From Burkholderia sp. E7m39 (lineage in GTDB: Bacteria > Pseudomonadota > Gammaproteobacteria > Burkholderiales > Burkholderiaceae), in assembly GCA_001319865.1 (NCBI GenBank), contig BBSL01000050.1, positions 1 to 45,038 on the forward strand: a stretch of DNA of 45,038 nt. Direction: 5' to 3'. Position numbers and translations under genes: made by a program. The notes under the pieces are model-generated. The model had not been told where the DNA came from, did no database searches, and worked only from the letters and a program-made list of their open reading frames with translations. Below are positions 7,862 through 20,071 of the stretch, in pieces; the stretch's first letter is position 1, and the number at the start of each line of letters is the position of its first letter.

Positions 7862-8788
7862 ATGTCAGCGATTGAAATTCGTAACGTCAGGAAGCGCTAC
7901 AAGGATCTGCAAGCGCTCAAAGGCGTCAGCTTCACCGTCGAACAAGGCGAATTCTTCGGGCTGCTCGGCCCGAACGGCGCCGGCAAGACGACGCTCATCA
8001 GCATCCTCGCGGGACTCGCGCGCGCCGACGAAGGCAGCATCGCGGTCCACGGCCACGACGTCGTCGACGATTTCCGCCGCGCGCGCCGCGCACTCGGCGT
8101 CGTGCCGCAAGAACTGGTGTTCGATCCCTTCTTCACCGTGCGCGAGACGCTGCGCATTCAGTCCGGCTACTTTGGCCTGCGCAAGAACGACGACTGGATC
8201 GACGAAGTGATGGCCAATCTCGATCTCACCGAAAAAGCCGATGCGAACATGCGCGCGCTGTCCGGCGGGATGAAGCGCCGCGTGCTGGTCGCGCAGGCGC
8301 TCGTGCACCGGCCGCCCGTGATCGTGCTCGACGAGCCGACGGCCGGCGTCGACGTCGAACTGCGCCAGACGCTGTGGAAGTTCATCTCGCGCCTGAACCG
8401 CGAAGGCCACACGATCGTGCTCACCACGCACTATCTGGAAGAAGCCGAAGCGCTGTGCGACCGGATCGCGATGCTGCGACGCGGCGAAGTCGTCGCGCTG
8501 GAGCGCACGAGCACGCTGCTGCAACGCTTTGCCGGCACGCAACTGTTCATCCGCTTTGCACAGGGCGTGCTGCCCGCCGAGCTGCGCTCGCTCGAAGTCG
8601 ATCCCGGCGACGTCAACGGCCGCCAGCATCTGCTGCGTCTGTCGAGCTATGACGACGTCGAGCGCATCCTCGCGCAATGCCGCGCGGCGGGCTGCACGTT
8701 CGAAGAGATCGAGGTCCGCAAGGCCGACCTCGAAGACGTGTTCCTGCAAGTGATGAACGGACCGGAAGTCGTCGAGGGGTTGGCATGA
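7862..8788 (+). CDS. ABC exporter ATPase, YadG/NodI-like
   Basis: ATP-binding subunit of an ABC-2 type exporter, 308 residues. Walker A GPNGAGKTT (36-44), signature LSGGMKRR (133-140), Walker B VIVLDEP (153-159) and the switch histidine in TTHYLEE (His190) are all intact. The extra 80 or so residues at the C-terminus are typical of the YadG/CcmA group. I chose the ATG at 7862 because MSAIEIRNVRKRY is the normal beginning of the domain; an in-frame ATG 60 bases earlier adds a non-conserved stretch without a ribosome-binding site. It overlaps the permease gene by 4 bases. The substrate cannot be read from the sequence. Confidence 0.9.
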   Translation: MSAIEIRNVRKRYKDLQALKGVSFTVEQGEFFGLLGPNGAGKTTLISILAGLARADEGSIAVHGHDVVDDFRRARRALGVVPQELVFDPFFTVRETLRIQSGYFGLRKNDDWIDEVMANLDLTEKADANMRALSGGMKRRVLVAQALVHRPPVIVLDEPTAGVDVELRQTLWKFISRLNREGHTIVLTTHYLEEAEALCDRIAMLRRGEVVALERTSTLLQRFAGTQLFIRFAQGVLPAELRSLEVDPGDVNGRQHLLRLSSYDDVERILAQCRAAGCTFEEIEVRKADLEDVFLQVMNGPEVVEGLA

Positions 8789-9540
8789 GCGGCTTTCGCA
8801 CACTGTTCTACAAAGAGATGCTGCGCTTCTGGAAGGTGTCGTTCCAGACGGTGCTCGCGCCCGTCATCACGGCGCTGCTGTATCTGACGATCTTCGGCCA
8901 TGCGCTGCGCGATCACGTGCAGGTCTATCCGGGCGTCATGTACACGAGCTTCCTCGTCCCCGGTCTCGTGATGATGAGCGTGCTGCAGAATGCGTTCGCC
9001 AACAGTTCGTCGTCGCTGATCCAGTCGAAGATCACGGGCAATCTCGTGTTCGTGCTGCTGCCGCCGCTCACGCACTACGAGATGTACGCGGCCTACGTGC
9101 TCGCGGCCGTCGTGCGCGGGCTGTGCGTCGGGCTCGGCGTATTCATCGTGACGGTCTGGTTCATTCCGATGAGCTTTACCGCCCCGCTATACATCATCGC
9201 GTTCGCGATGCTGGGCTCGGCGATCCTCGGCACGCTAGGTCTGATCGCGGGCATCTGGGCCGAGAAGTTCGACCAGCTCGCCGCCTTCCAGAATTTTTTG
9301 ATCATGCCGCTCACGTTCCTGTCGGGCGTGTTCTACTCGACCCACACGCTGCCCACAGGCTGGCGCGAAATCTCGCGGCTCAACCCGTTTTTCTACATGA
9401 TCGACGGCTTTCGCTATGGCTTCTTCGGCATGTCGGATATCAATCCGCTGTGGAGCCTGCTGATCGTCGGCGGTTTCTTTGTCGTGCTGGCTGCGCTGGC
9501 CATGCGCATGCTCGCCAACGGCTACAAGCTGCGTCACTGA
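8785..9540 (+). CDS. ABC-2 type exporter permease, YadH-like
   Basis: Membrane partner of the preceding ATPase, 251 residues with about six hydrophobic helices. It carries the ABC2_membrane pattern: YKEMLRFWK at the N-terminus, VPGLVMMSVLQNAFANSSSS in the second helix region and the family signature PLTFLSGVFYSTHTLP followed by LNPFFYMIDGFRYG. The start overlaps the ATPase stop, so both are probably made together. Related pairs are encoded near mla and murA in many proteobacteria, which is suggestive of an envelope role, but the cargo is unknown. Confidence 0.9.
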   Translation: MSGFRTLFYKEMLRFWKVSFQTVLAPVITALLYLTIFGHALRDHVQVYPGVMYTSFLVPGLVMMSVLQNAFANSSSSLIQSKITGNLVFVLLPPLTHYEMYAAYVLAAVVRGLCVGLGVFIVTVWFIPMSFTAPLYIIAFAMLGSAILGTLGLIAGIWAEKFDQLAAFQNFLIMPLTFLSGVFYSTHTLPTGWREISRLNPFFYMIDGFRYGFFGMSDINPLWSLLIVGGFFVVLAALAMRMLANGYKLRH

Positions 9541-9563
9541 CTGGTGCACTCATAGGAGCACTC

Positions 9564-9803
9564 ATGCTACCCACTCCCGAACAGGTCAAGAACTACATCG
9601 CGGCGGGCCTTCCTTGCGAGCATCTCGAAGTGGAAGGCGACGGCCAGCATTTCTTCGCGACCATCGTGTCGCCGAATTTCGAAGGCAAGCGTCTGATTCA
9701 ACGGCATCAACTCGTGTACGCGGCGCTCGGCGACCGCATGCGCGAAGAAATTCACGCGCTCAGCATGAAGACGCTGACGCCCGCCGAATGGCAAAGCGCG
9801 TAA
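9564..9803 (+). CDS. BolA-family protein, IbaG-like
   Basis: A 79-residue BolA-family protein. The helix-turn-helix-like core is visible in HFFATIVSPNFEGKRLIQRHQLVYAALGDRM, with the usual F-x-G-x-x-x-I/L-x-R-H-x-x-V-Y pattern and a C-terminal ALSMKTLTPAEW. The His in RHQ and a Cys in GLPCEH (residue 18) could act as Fe-S ligands with a monothiol glutaredoxin, as known for BolA/IbaG proteins. AGGAG is placed 7 bases before the ATG. It lies upstream of murA, the arrangement seen for ibaG (yrbA) in gamma-proteobacteria, hence IbaG rather than BolA proper. Confidence 0.88.
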   Translation: MLPTPEQVKNYIAAGLPCEHLEVEGDGQHFFATIVSPNFEGKRLIQRHQLVYAALGDRMREEIHALSMKTLTPAEWQSA

Positions 9804-9914
9804 TCTGAGCGGATTGCCCGGATTCACCAGGAGCTGTTTGTCGGGGGACAGTGCTCAACAACATGGCTGCAAGAAGAGCGCAACAACAAGCTGCACAATA
9901 AGCTTCAAAAGTAG

Positions 9915-11992
<2,078 letters not shown>

Positions 11993-12034
11993 CCCCGCGT
12001 CTGGCTCGCGCGCCTTACCGAAACGGATACCAGC

Positions 12035-13357
12035 ATGTCTATCAAGATTCGCAAACTCGATTCCAGCACTGAAGATTTCCAGAAGTCGCTGCATGCGGTG
12101 CTCGCGTTCGAAGCGAGCGAAGACGAAGCGATCGAGCGCTCGGTCGCGCAGATTCTGGCCGACGTGAAGGCGCGCGGCGATGCCGCCGTGCTCGACTACA
12201 CGAATCGCTTCGATCGGCTGAACGCCCAGAGCGTGGCCGCGCTCGAACTGCCGATGTCGGAACTCGAAGCCGCGCTCGAAGGCCTCGAGCCGAAGCGCCG
12301 CGCGGCGCTCGAAGCCGCAGCGGCGCGCGTTCGCGGCTATCACGAAAAGCAGAAGATCGAATGCGGCAGCCATAGCTGGCAATACACGGAAGCCGACGGC
12401 ACGGTGCTCGGCCAGAAGGTCACGCCGCTCGATCGCGCGGGCATCTACGTGCCGGGCGGCAAGGCAGCGTATCCGTCGTCGGTGCTGATGAACGCGATTC
12501 CGGCGCGCGTAGCGGGCGTGCGCGAAATCGTCATGGTCGTGCCCACGCCCGATGGCGTGAAGAATCCGCTCGTGCTGGCGGCGGCGCTGCTGGGCGGCGT
12601 CGATCGCGTGTTCACGATCGGCGGCGCGCAGGCCGTCGGCGCGCTCGCGTACGGCACGCAAACCATTCCCGCCGTCGACAAGATCTGCGGACCGGGCAAT
12701 GCGTATGTCGCGTCGGCGAAGCGCCGCGTGTTCGGCACGGTGGGTATCGACATGATCGCCGGGCCGTCGGAGATTCTCGTGCTGTGCGACGGCACGACCG
12801 ATCCGCGCTGGGTCGCGATGGATCTGTTCTCGCAGGCCGAGCACGACGAACTCGCGCAATCCATTCTGCTGTGCCCGGACGACGGCTTCATCGCGCGCGT
12901 GCAGGACGCGATCAATGAGCTGCTGCCGACCATGCCGCGCCGCGACGTGATCCAGGCGTCGCTGGAAGGACGCGGCGCGCTCGTGAAGGTGCGCGACATG
13001 GAGCAGGCGTGCGCGATCGCCAACGACATCGCGCCGGAACACCTCGAAATTTCCGCGCTCGAGCCGCAGCAGTGGGCGCAGCAGATCCGTCACGCCGGCG
13101 CGATCTTCCTCGGCCGCTACACAAGCGAAAGTCTCGGCGATTACTGCGCGGGGCCGAATCACGTGCTGCCTACGTCTCGTACCGCACGTTTTTCGTCGCC
13201 GCTCGGCGTTTATGATTTCTTCAAGCGCTCGAGCCTGATCGAAGTGAGTGCGGACGGCGCGCAGACGCTCGGCGAAATCGCCGCCGAACTCGCGTACGGC
13301 GAAGGCCTGCAGGCGCACGCGCGCAGCGCCGAATTCCGGATGAAGAACACAGGCTGA
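12035..13357 (+). CDS. hisD: Histidinol dehydrogenase HisD
   Basis: Zinc enzyme of 440 residues that oxidises L-histidinol to L-histidine in two NAD-dependent steps, the last of the pathway. Characteristic segments include [34 protein letters not shown] (NAD-binding region), [23 protein letters not shown] (zinc ligand region with the Gln-His pair) and [14 protein letters not shown] containing the second zinc-binding His. Length is normal. It follows hisG after 42 bases and precedes hisC by 151 bases. Confidence 0.97.
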   Translation: MSIKIRKLDSSTEDFQKSLHAVLAFEASEDEAIERSVAQILADVKARGDAAVLDYTNRFDRLNAQSVAALELPMSELEAALEGLEPKRRAALEAAAARVRGYHEKQKIECGSHSWQYTEADGTVLGQKVTPLDRAGIYVPGGKAAYPSSVLMNAIPARVAGVREIVMVVPTPDGVKNPLVLAAALLGGVDRVFTIGGAQAVGALAYGTQTIPAVDKICGPGNAYVASAKRRVFGTVGIDMIAGPSEILVLCDGTTDPRWVAMDLFSQAEHDELAQSILLCPDDGFIARVQDAINELLPTMPRRDVIQASLEGRGALVKVRDMEQACAIANDIAPEHLEISALEPQQWAQQIRHAGAIFLGRYTSESLGDYCAGPNHVLPTSRTARFSSPLGVYDFFKRSSLIEVSADGAQTLGEIAAELAYGEGLQAHARSAEFRMKNTG

Positions 13358-13508
13358 TCTTTCTTGCGGCGAGGCGCCGTCTCGAGCGGGCAAAGGGCGC
13401 ACTTTGCGGGACGGACGACGCTTTCACGAACATCGAGACTTCAAACCCGGGGCGGCCGCGGCTGCCCCATTGCGCTACCGCCTGCCGGAAGACGGGCGCA
13501 TTGACGCC

Positions 13509-14579
13509 ATGACGACACCTCAAGACATCATTCGCCGCGACGTGCTCGCGATGACGAGCTATCCCGTCGCCGACGCGACGGGTCTCGTGAAGCTCGACGC
13601 GATGGAAAATCCGTTTCCGCTGCCCGAGGCGCTCGCTGCGCAGCTCGGCGAGCATCTGGCGGCCGTCGCGCTGAACCGCTATCCGGCGCCGCGCCCCGAG
13701 GCGCTGCTCGACAAGCTCAAGCGCACGATGAACGTGCCCGCGAACTGCGACGTGCTGCTCGGCAACGGCTCGGACGAACTGATCAGCATGATTTCCGTCG
13801 CGTGCTCGACGCCGGGCGCGAAGGTGCTGGCACCCGTGCCCGGTTTCGTGATGTACGCCATGTCCGCGAGGCTCGCGAACATGGACTTCGTCGGCGTGCC
13901 GCTGAAGGCCGATTTCACGCTCGACATGGACGCCATGCTTGCCGCAATCGGCGAGCATCAGCCCGCCGTGATCTATCTCGCGTATCCGAACAATCCGACG
14001 GGCACGCTGTTCGATGCCGCCGACATGGAACGCCTCATCCAGGCAGCGAACCAAAGCCTCGTCGTGATCGACGAGGCGTATCAGCCGTTCGCGCAGCACA
14101 GCTGGATGCCGCGCGCGGGCGAGTTCGACAACGTGGTCGTGATGCGCACGGTGTCGAAGCTGGGGCTGGCGGGCATCCGCCTTGGCTACATGGCGGGCCG
14201 CAGCGAGTGGATCAACGAGTTCGACAAGGTGCGTCCGCCGTACAACGTCAACGTGCTGACGCAGGCTACGGCCGATTTCCTGCTCGATCACATCGACGTG
14301 CTCGACGCGCAGGCCGCGCAACTGCGCGACGAACGCGCGAAACTGGCGCAGGCGATCGCCGCGCTGCCGGGCGCGCAGGTGTTCCCGAGCGCGGGCAACT
14401 TCCTGCTCGTGCGCGTGCCGGATGCATCGGTGACGTTCGAAACCCTGCTTACTTCGCGGGTTTTGATCAAAAACGTGAGTAAAATGCATCCATTGCTCGC
14501 GAATTGCGTGCGTTTGACGGTCGGTTCGCCGGAAGAAAACGCGCAAATGCTCGCCGCGCTGAAACTCGTGCTGAATTGA
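13509..14579 (+). CDS. hisC: Histidinol-phosphate aminotransferase HisC
   Basis: PLP-dependent class I/II aminotransferase of 356 residues, converting imidazole acetol-phosphate to histidinol-phosphate. Visible motifs: [11 protein letters not shown] near the N-terminus, the cofactor-loop [15 protein letters not shown], the aspartate strand VVIDEAY and the Schiff-base lysine in [12 protein letters not shown]. The ATG at 13509 is chosen because [15 protein letters not shown] aligns with the family start; the frame remains open upstream to 13404 but that piece shows nothing conserved. Burkholderia genomes usually carry a second hisC elsewhere; that cannot be judged here. Confidence 0.95.
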   Translation: MTTPQDIIRRDVLAMTSYPVADATGLVKLDAMENPFPLPEALAAQLGEHLAAVALNRYPAPRPEALLDKLKRTMNVPANCDVLLGNGSDELISMISVACSTPGAKVLAPVPGFVMYAMSARLANMDFVGVPLKADFTLDMDAMLAAIGEHQPAVIYLAYPNNPTGTLFDAADMERLIQAANQSLVVIDEAYQPFAQHSWMPRAGEFDNVVVMRTVSKLGLAGIRLGYMAGRSEWINEFDKVRPPYNVNVLTQATADFLLDHIDVLDAQAAQLRDERAKLAQAIAALPGAQVFPSAGNFLLVRVPDASVTFETLLTSRVLIKNVSKMHPLLANCVRLTVGSPEENAQMLAALKLVLN

Positions 14580-14639
14580 TGTCGCGCCGGCACTTTTTCT
14601 AAAACCCCCACTTTTTCAAGTCAGATTCGAGGAATTGCC

Positions 14640-15227
14640 ATGCGCCTTGCGGAAGTCGTTCGCAACACAAGCGAAACGCAGATCCGTGTGAAGATCAACC
14701 TGGACGGCACCGGTCAGCAGAAGCTGGCTACGGGCGTGCCGTTCCTCGATCACATGCTCGACCAGATCGCACGTCACGGGCTGATCGATCTGGACATCGA
14801 AGCGCATGGCGATACGCATATCGACGATCACCATACCGTCGAAGACGTCGGCATCACGCTGGGTCAAGCCATCGCCAAAGCAGTCGGCGACAAGAAGGGC
14901 ATCCGCCGTTACGGCCATTCTTACGTGCCGCTCGACGAAGCGCTGTCGCGCGTCGTGATCGACTTTTCCGGCCGTCCGGGCCTCGAATTCCACGTGCCTT
15001 TCACGCGCGCGCGTATCGGTACGTTCGACGTCGATCTGTCCATCGAATTTTTCCGCGGCTTCGTGAACCATGCGGGCGTCACGCTGCATATCGACAACCT
15101 GCGTGGCCTGAACGCGCATCATCAGATGGAAACGGTGTTCAAGGCTTTCGGCCGCGCGCTGCGCATGGCGACCGAACTGGACGAGCGCGCGGCGGGACAG
15201 ATTCCGTCGACCAAGGGCAGTCTCTGA
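14640..15227 (+). CDS. hisB: Imidazoleglycerol-phosphate dehydratase HisB
   Basis: Monofunctional IGP dehydratase, 195 residues. The metal-binding repeats are clear: [28 protein letters not shown] and, in the second half, [12 protein letters not shown] and [17 protein letters not shown]. In E. coli HisB is fused to histidinol-phosphate phosphatase; here the phosphatase domain is absent and no separate phosphatase lies in the operon, so that step must be encoded elsewhere. GAGGAA sits shortly before the ATG. Confidence 0.97.
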   Translation: MRLAEVVRNTSETQIRVKINLDGTGQQKLATGVPFLDHMLDQIARHGLIDLDIEAHGDTHIDDHHTVEDVGITLGQAIAKAVGDKKGIRRYGHSYVPLDEALSRVVIDFSGRPGLEFHVPFTRARIGTFDVDLSIEFFRGFVNHAGVTLHIDNLRGLNAHHQMETVFKAFGRALRMATELDERAAGQIPSTKGSL

Positions 15228-15279
15228 GCGACACGCCTCCACCAATAGGACCGGCTGCGCCGCGCGCGGCCGGCTTGAG

Positions 15280-15899
15280 ATGGACATCATCAAGTCGTTT
15301 ATTTCGCTGCTCGCGTTGATCAACCCGGTCGGCGCGATTCCGTTTTTCTGAGTCTGACGCAGCAGCAATCGATCGCGGAGCAGCGTCGCACGATTCGTAT
15401 CGCATCGATTTCGGTGTTTTGCGTGATCGCCGTGTCGACGCTGATCGGACAGCAGATCATCCGTTTCTTTGGCATCTCGATCGGTGCGCTGGAAGTCGGG
15501 GGTGGCATCATCATGCTGCTGATGTCGATCAGCATGCTGAACGCGCAGGTCGGCAATGCGCGCTCGACGCCGGAAGAACGGCACGAAGCGGAGATGAAGG
15601 ACAACATCGCCGTTGTGCCGCTGGCGATTCCGCTGCTGACGGGGCCGGGCTCCATCAGTACCGTCCTAGTCTATTCGGCCAGCTATCCTCATTGGTACGA
15701 GCGGATTAGTCTGATTGCCATTGGCGCCGTGATTGCGGCGCTCTGTTTCGGCTCGCTGAGTCTCGCTGAACCGATTGCCCGCTGGGTGGGTCGGACGGGA
15801 ATCAATATCGGCACGCGGCTGATGGGCCTGATGTTGTCGGCGCTGGCGGTGGAGTTCATCGTCAACGGATTGAAGGCGTTGCTGCCTAACTTGAAATGA
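15280..15899 (+). pseudogene. MarC-family membrane protein gene with apparent 1-base frameshift
   Basis: The ATG at 15280 opens MDIIKSFISLLALINPVGAI, the family beginning, but the frame meets TGA at 15349 right after PFF. The continuation LSLTQQQSIAEQRR follows in the -1 frame from 15348 and then runs uninterrupted to 15899 with typical MarC/UPF0056 features (SISMLNAQVGNA, PLAIPLLTGPGSISTVLVY, INIGTRLMGLMLSALAVEFI). Restoring one base in the run at 15343-15348 (TTTTTC) would give a normal 206-residue protein. The rest is intact, so this is either a sequencing or assembly error, a very recent mutation, or -1 slippage at UUU UUC. The end overlaps hisH (ATGA at 15896). The role of MarC-family proteins is unclear; the old link to multiple antibiotic resistance has been withdrawn. 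Confidence 0.85.
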
Positions 15900-16537
15900 A
15901 AACTTCGATAGCGATTGTGGATTACGGAATGGGCAACCTGCGTTCGGTGGCCCAGGCACTGCGGAAAGCCGCGCCTGAAGCGGACGTGGCCATCGTCGAC
16001 AAGCCCGAAGCGATTCGCGCGGCCGACCGCGTGGTACTGCCCGGCCAGGGCGCGATGCCCGACTGCATGCGCTCGCTCGGCGAATCCGGCTTGCAGGAGG
16101 CTGTGGTCGAGGCGTCGCGCAACAAACCGCTGATGGGCGTGTGCGTGGGCGAGCAGATGCTGTTCGACTGGAGCGCGGAAGGCGACACGAAGGGCCTCGG
16201 CCTGTTGCCCGGCAAGGTGGTGCGTTTCGATCTGGAAGGCCAGTTGCAAGACGACGGCTCGCGCTTCAAGGTGCCGCAGATGGGCTGGAACCGCGTGCGT
16301 CAGGCGCAGCCGCATCCGCTGTGGGATGGCGTCGCCGACAACGCGTTCTTCTATTTCGTGCATAGCTATTACGTCGTGCCGGAAAATGCCGCGCATACGT
16401 CGGGCGAAACGGTGTACGGTGTGCCCTTTACCTCGGCGGTGGCGCGGGATAACATTTTTGCGACCCAATTCCACCCGGAAAAGAGCGCCGACGCAGGCTT
16501 GCGCGTGTATCGCAACTTCGTGCACTGGAATCCCTGA
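15896..16537 (+). CDS. hisH: Imidazole glycerol phosphate synthase glutaminase HisH
   Basis: Glutaminase subunit that feeds ammonia to HisF, 213 residues, class I amidotransferase fold. The start [18 protein letters not shown], oxyanion-strand [10 protein letters not shown], nucleophile elbow [10 protein letters not shown] with the catalytic Cys, and the His/Glu pair in ATQFHPEKS complete the catalytic triad. The ATG overlaps the stop of the MarC-family frame, so its translation could depend on ribosomes finishing that gene; the frameshift upstream might therefore affect HisH level. Confidence 0.96.
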   Translation: MKTSIAIVDYGMGNLRSVAQALRKAAPEADVAIVDKPEAIRAADRVVLPGQGAMPDCMRSLGESGLQEAVVEASRNKPLMGVCVGEQMLFDWSAEGDTKGLGLLPGKVVRFDLEGQLQDDGSRFKVPQMGWNRVRQAQPHPLWDGVADNAFFYFVHSYYVVPENAAHTSGETVYGVPFTSAVARDNIFATQFHPEKSADAGLRVYRNFVHWNP

Positions 16538-16735
16538 TCTCTTTCGTCAGCGTCTTCAACCGTCCATGTTCTTCGTCCGGTTTTATTGCCTTGTTCCGGT
16601 GCATTCGCGCCAGAAGCCGATCGGCAAGGTCGCCGAAAGACATGTACTAAACTAGCGGAACGGCCTGGCGCGGGCCGCAGCCGGTTTGCCCGCCAGCCGA
16701 ACTTCAACTTTTCTCCCAGACAACACCCGATTGCT

Positions 16736-17488
16736 ATGCTGCTGATCCCCGCCATCGACCTGAAAGACGGTCAGTGTGTACGCCTCAAACAGGGCGATAT
16801 GGACCAGGCGACGATTTTCCACGAGGAACCGGCGGTGATGGCCCGACATTGGGTCGACCGTGGCGCGCGGCGCCTGCACCTCGTCGACCTGAATGGCGCG
16901 TTCGCCGGCAAGCCGAAGAACGAGGAAGCGATTCGCGCGATCATCGAAGAAGTCGGCGGCGAGATTCCCGTGCAGCTCGGCGGCGGCATCCGCGATCTGA
17001 ATACGATCGAACGCTATCTGGACGACGGCCTCGAATACGTGATCATCGGCACGGCGGCCGTGAAGAATCCGGGCTTCCTGCTGGAGGCATGCACGGCATT
17101 CGGCGGGCATATCATCGTCGGGCTCGACGCGAAAGACGGCAAGGTGGCCACCGACGGCTGGAGCAAGCTGACGGGCCACGAAGTCGCCGACCTCGCGCGC
17201 AAGTTCGAGGACTACGGCTGCGAGTCGATCATTTACACCGACATCGGCCGCGACGGCATGCTGCAGGGCATCAACATCGAGGCGACGGTACGCCTCGCGC
17301 GCGCGGTGAAGATACCCGTGATCGCGAGCGGCGGGCTGTCCAACCTCGGCGACATCGAAGCGCTGTGCGAAGTGGAAGACGAGGGGATCGAAGGCGTGAT
17401 CTGCGGCCGCGCGATCTATTCGGGCGACCTCGATTTCGCCGCGGCGCAGACGCACGCAGATCGCCTGCGCGAATCGGACGACGCCTGA
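16736..17488 (+). CDS. hisA: ProFAR isomerase HisA
   Basis: Barrel enzyme of 250 residues that isomerises ProFAR to [25 protein letters not shown] carries the first catalytic Asp and the substrate-binding segment; the symmetrical second half has [14 protein letters not shown] with the second catalytic Asp and [16 protein letters not shown] at 16736 gives the canonical N-terminus, though the frame is open upstream to 16586. The gap to hisH is 198 bases, larger than others in the operon, but no convincing promoter could be read there. Confidence 0.96.
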   Translation: MLLIPAIDLKDGQCVRLKQGDMDQATIFHEEPAVMARHWVDRGARRLHLVDLNGAFAGKPKNEEAIRAIIEEVGGEIPVQLGGGIRDLNTIERYLDDGLEYVIIGTAAVKNPGFLLEACTAFGGHIIVGLDAKDGKVATDGWSKLTGHEVADLARKFEDYGCESIIYTDIGRDGMLQGINIEATVRLARAVKIPVIASGGLSNLGDIEALCEVEDEGIEGVICGRAIYSGDLDFAAAQTHADRLRESDDA

Positions 17489-17619
17489 GCGCTCTCGCGG
17501 TGCGTGCCTGACGGCGCGCACGCTGCCGCTTTCCGGCGTGCAGGCCTTATGCCGCTTCTCGTGACTCGTTCACGTGCGAGCGGCCTCACCCAGCGGTATA
17601 GGCAAGAATCAGCAAGATC

Positions 17620-18393
17620 ATGGCTTTAGCTAAACGCATCATCCCCTGTCTGGACGTGACGGCTGGCCGCGTGGTCAAGGGCGTCAACTTCGTCGAACTG
17701 CGCGACGCGGGGGACCCCGTCGAAATCGCGCGCCGCTACGACGAGCAGGGTGCCGACGAACTCACGTTCCTCGACATCACGGCCACCTCCGACCAGCGCG
17801 ACCTGATCCTGCCGATCATCGAGGCGGTGGCCTCGCAGGTGTTCATTCCGCTGACGGTCGGCGGCGGCGTGCGTGCCGTCGAAGACGTGCGGCGTCTTTT
17901 GAACGCGGGCGCGGACAAGGTCAGCATGAACTCGTCGGCCGTCGCGAATCCTCAGCTTGTGCGCGATTCGACCGATAAATACGGCTCGCAGTGCATCGTC
18001 GTCGCGATCGACGCGAAGCGCGTGTCGGCGGAAGGCGAAACGCCGCGCTGGGAAGTGTTCACGCACGGCGGCCGCAAGAACACGGGGCTCGACGCCGTCG
18101 AGTGGGCGCGCAAGATGGCCGAACTCGGCGCGGGTGAAATCCTGCTGACCAGCATGGACCGCGACGGCACGAAAAGCGGCTTCGACATTGCGCTCACGCG
18201 TGCGGTGTCCGACGCGGTGCCCATTCCCGTCATTGCTTCGGGCGGTGTCGGCTCGCTGCAGCATCTGGCCGACGGCATCAAGGAAGGCCGCGCGGACGCC
18301 GTGCTGGCCGCGAGCATTTTTCACTATGGCGAGCACACGGTCGGCGAGTGCAAGCACTTCATGGCCGATCAGGGCATTTCGGTGAGGTTGTAA
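17620..18393 (+). CDS. hisF: Imidazole glycerol phosphate synthase cyclase HisF
   Basis: Cyclase subunit, 257 residues, (beta-alpha)8 barrel paired with HisH; makes IGP and AICAR. The start [21 protein letters not shown] includes the catalytic Asp in CLDV, and the second catalytic Asp lies in VVAIDAKRV. Phosphate-binding motifs LTVGGGVR and VIASGGVGS are present. It follows hisA after 131 bases and is separated from hisI by one base. Confidence 0.97.
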   Translation: MALAKRIIPCLDVTAGRVVKGVNFVELRDAGDPVEIARRYDEQGADELTFLDITATSDQRDLILPIIEAVASQVFIPLTVGGGVRAVEDVRRLLNAGADKVSMNSSAVANPQLVRDSTDKYGSQCIVVAIDAKRVSAEGETPRWEVFTHGGRKNTGLDAVEWARKMAELGAGEILLTSMDRDGTKSGFDIALTRAVSDAVPIPVIASGGVGSLQHLADGIKEGRADAVLAASIFHYGEHTVGECKHFMADQGISVRL

Positions 18394-18394
18394 C

Positions 18395-18805
18395 GTGATC
18401 AATCCATCTGAAGTCGGCTGGCTCGACAAGGTGCAGTGGGACGCGAACGGCCTCGTGCCCGTGATCGCGCAGGAAGCCTCCACGAACGACGTGCTCATGT
18501 TCGCGTGGATGAATCGCGAAGCGCTGTCCAAAACAATCGAAACGGGCCGCGCCGTCTATTTCTCGCGTTCGCGTCAGCGCCTGTGGTTCAAGGGCGAGGA
18601 GTCGGGCCACGTGCAACATGTGCGCGAGGTGCGGCTCGATTGCGACGAAGACGTCGTGCTGCTGAAGGTCGAGCAGGTGTCGGGCATCGCCTGCCACACT
18701 GGGCGGCACTCGTGCTTTTTCCAGAAATTCGAAGGCTCGGTCGATACCGGCAACTGGGTTGCCGTCGATCCCGTGCTGAAAGACCCCGAACATATCTACA
18801 AATGA
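18395..18805 (+). CDS. hisI: Phosphoribosyl-AMP cyclohydrolase HisI
   Basis: Zinc-dependent hydrolase opening the adenine ring of PR-AMP, 136 residues, encoded separately from HisE (the two are fused in enterobacteria). Conserved pieces: [38 protein letters not shown], the metal-binding [10 protein letters not shown] and [10 protein letters not shown] with paired cysteines. The start is GTG at 18395, one base after the hisF stop. Its stop overlaps the ATG of hisE. Confidence 0.96.
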   Translation: MINPSEVGWLDKVQWDANGLVPVIAQEASTNDVLMFAWMNREALSKTIETGRAVYFSRSRQRLWFKGEESGHVQHVREVRLDCDEDVVLLKVEQVSGIACHTGRHSCFFQKFEGSVDTGNWVAVDPVLKDPEHIYK

Positions 18806-19176
18806 CGCAAGATCTGCAATCCACGGCCGACACGCTTCGCCGCCTCGCCGCCATCATCGATAGCCGCAAGGGCGGGGACCCCGACGCTTCGTACGTCGCA
18901 CGCCTCTTTCACAAGGGCGACGACGCCGTGCTGAAGAAGATCGGCGAAGAAGCCACGGAAGTCGTGCTGGCCGCGAAAGACGTGCGGCTGGGCGCGGAGC
19001 GCAAGGCGCTGGTCTACGAAGTGGCCGATCTGTGGTTTCATTGTCTCGTGATGCTGTCGCACTTCGATCTGAATCCCGTCGACGTGCTCGCCGAACTGGA
19101 GCGCCGCGAAGGGTTGTCGGGCATCGAGGAAAAGGCATTGCGCAAGAGCCGCGAGCGCGAGCAGAACGGCGACTGA
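18802..19176 (+). CDS. hisE: Phosphoribosyl-ATP pyrophosphatase HisE
   Basis: All-alpha MazG-like pyrophosphohydrolase, 124 residues, acting just before HisI. Typical motifs: [20 protein letters not shown], then [16 protein letters not shown] with the metal-binding E-E-x-x-E and [20 protein letters not shown] with the E-x-x-D pair. It begins inside the hisI stop codon, so HisI and HisE are probably translated in step. It is the last histidine gene of the cluster. Confidence 0.96.
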   Translation: MTQDLQSTADTLRRLAAIIDSRKGGDPDASYVARLFHKGDDAVLKKIGEEATEVVLAAKDVRLGAERKALVYEVADLWFHCLVMLSHFDLNPVDVLAELERREGLSGIEEKALRKSREREQNGD

Positions 19177-19273
19177 GGCCGTCTCGCGCGATACGGGCAG
19201 CAAGGTCAACGGTCGCCGACGCGGCACGGGCTCTGCAACAGACTCCGTTCGCACTCTCCTGGAGGACGCAAGC

Positions 19274-19645
19274 ATGGAACAGTCGCACGGCGGATATCCG
19301 CCTCCGTCGTACCAGAGCGCGGTCGAAATCGACCGGCAGCGCGGGCTGCGCACGCTGACGCACATCATCTATGCGCTCTACGCCGTGTACTGGCTGACGG
19401 GTGGCATTTCGGTGCTCGTCGCGATCATCATCAACTACATCAAGCGGCCGGAGACGGTCGGCACGCCGTACGAGGCGCATTTCGACTGGCAGATCCGCAC
19501 GTTCTGGATGGGATTGGTCGGGCACCTGATCGGCGTGGCGCTGTTTATCGTGCTCATCGGCGTGCCCATCCTGTGGGCTGTCGCGATCTGGACGTTGTAC
19601 CGTATCATCAAAGGCTGGCTGTACCTGACGACAACAAGCCGCTGA
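19274..19645 (+). CDS. Small membrane protein, DUF4870-like
   Basis: A 123-residue protein of unknown function that resembles DUF4870-type membrane proteins. A short Pro/Tyr-rich N-terminus (SHGGYPPPSYQS) is followed by three likely membrane helices: about 30-52 (THIIYALYAVYWLTGGISVL), then about 75-95 and 95-112 (WMGLVGHLIGVALFIVLIG and the following VPILWAVAIWTLYRII). GGAGG lies shortly before the ATG. It sits between hisE and the HIT gene, and nothing in the context reveals its job. Family assignment is tentative. Confidence 0.8.
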   Translation: MEQSHGGYPPPSYQSAVEIDRQRGLRTLTHIIYALYAVYWLTGGISVLVAIIINYIKRPETVGTPYEAHFDWQIRTFWMGLVGHLIGVALFIVLIGVPILWAVAIWTLYRIIKGWLYLTTTSR

Positions 19646-19705
19646 CGAACCCGCGCGGCTGGTTCTGATTGCCCTTGCGCGTCGCATTCGCCGTCCACCA
19701 AGACC

Positions 19706-20071
19706 ATGAGCCACGATCCGAACTGCCTTTTCTGCAAGATCGCCGCGGGGGAAATCCCGTCGACGAAAGTCCATGAAGACGACGAGTTCGTCGCGTTCCG
19801 CGATATCCGGCCCGCGGCCGAAACGCATGTACTCGTGATCCCGCGCAAGCACATCGATACGCTGTCGCACTGCACCGAAAGCGACGCCGCCCTGCTTGGT
19901 AAAATGTTGATATTGGTTGCGCGCCTCGCAGATCAGTTGGGCGTCGCTTACACGGGCGGGCAGACGGGTTTCCGCACGGTCATCAACACGGGGCCTGGCG
20001 GCGGACAGGAGGTGTATCACCTGCACGCGCATCTGCTGGCGGGGCCGCGTCCGTGGCTGCGTATGGGATGA
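19706..20071 (+). CDS. HIT-family nucleoside phosphoramidase (HinT-like)
   Basis: Small nucleotide hydrolase of the histidine-triad family, 121 residues. The N-terminal CLFCKIAAGEIPS and the catalytic triad motif HLHAHLL (105-111) are diagnostic, as is HVLVIPRKHI near residue 41. HinT proteins cleave AMP-lysine or AMP-N bonds and are linked with removal of wrongly made aminoacyl-adenylates. In beta-proteobacteria the gene commonly sits between his and tat genes, as here. Confidence 0.93.
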   Translation: MSHDPNCLFCKIAAGEIPSTKVHEDDEFVAFRDIRPAAETHVLVIPRKHIDTLSHCTESDAALLGKMLILVARLADQLGVAYTGGQTGFRTVINTGPGGGQEVYHLHAHLLAGPRPWLRMG

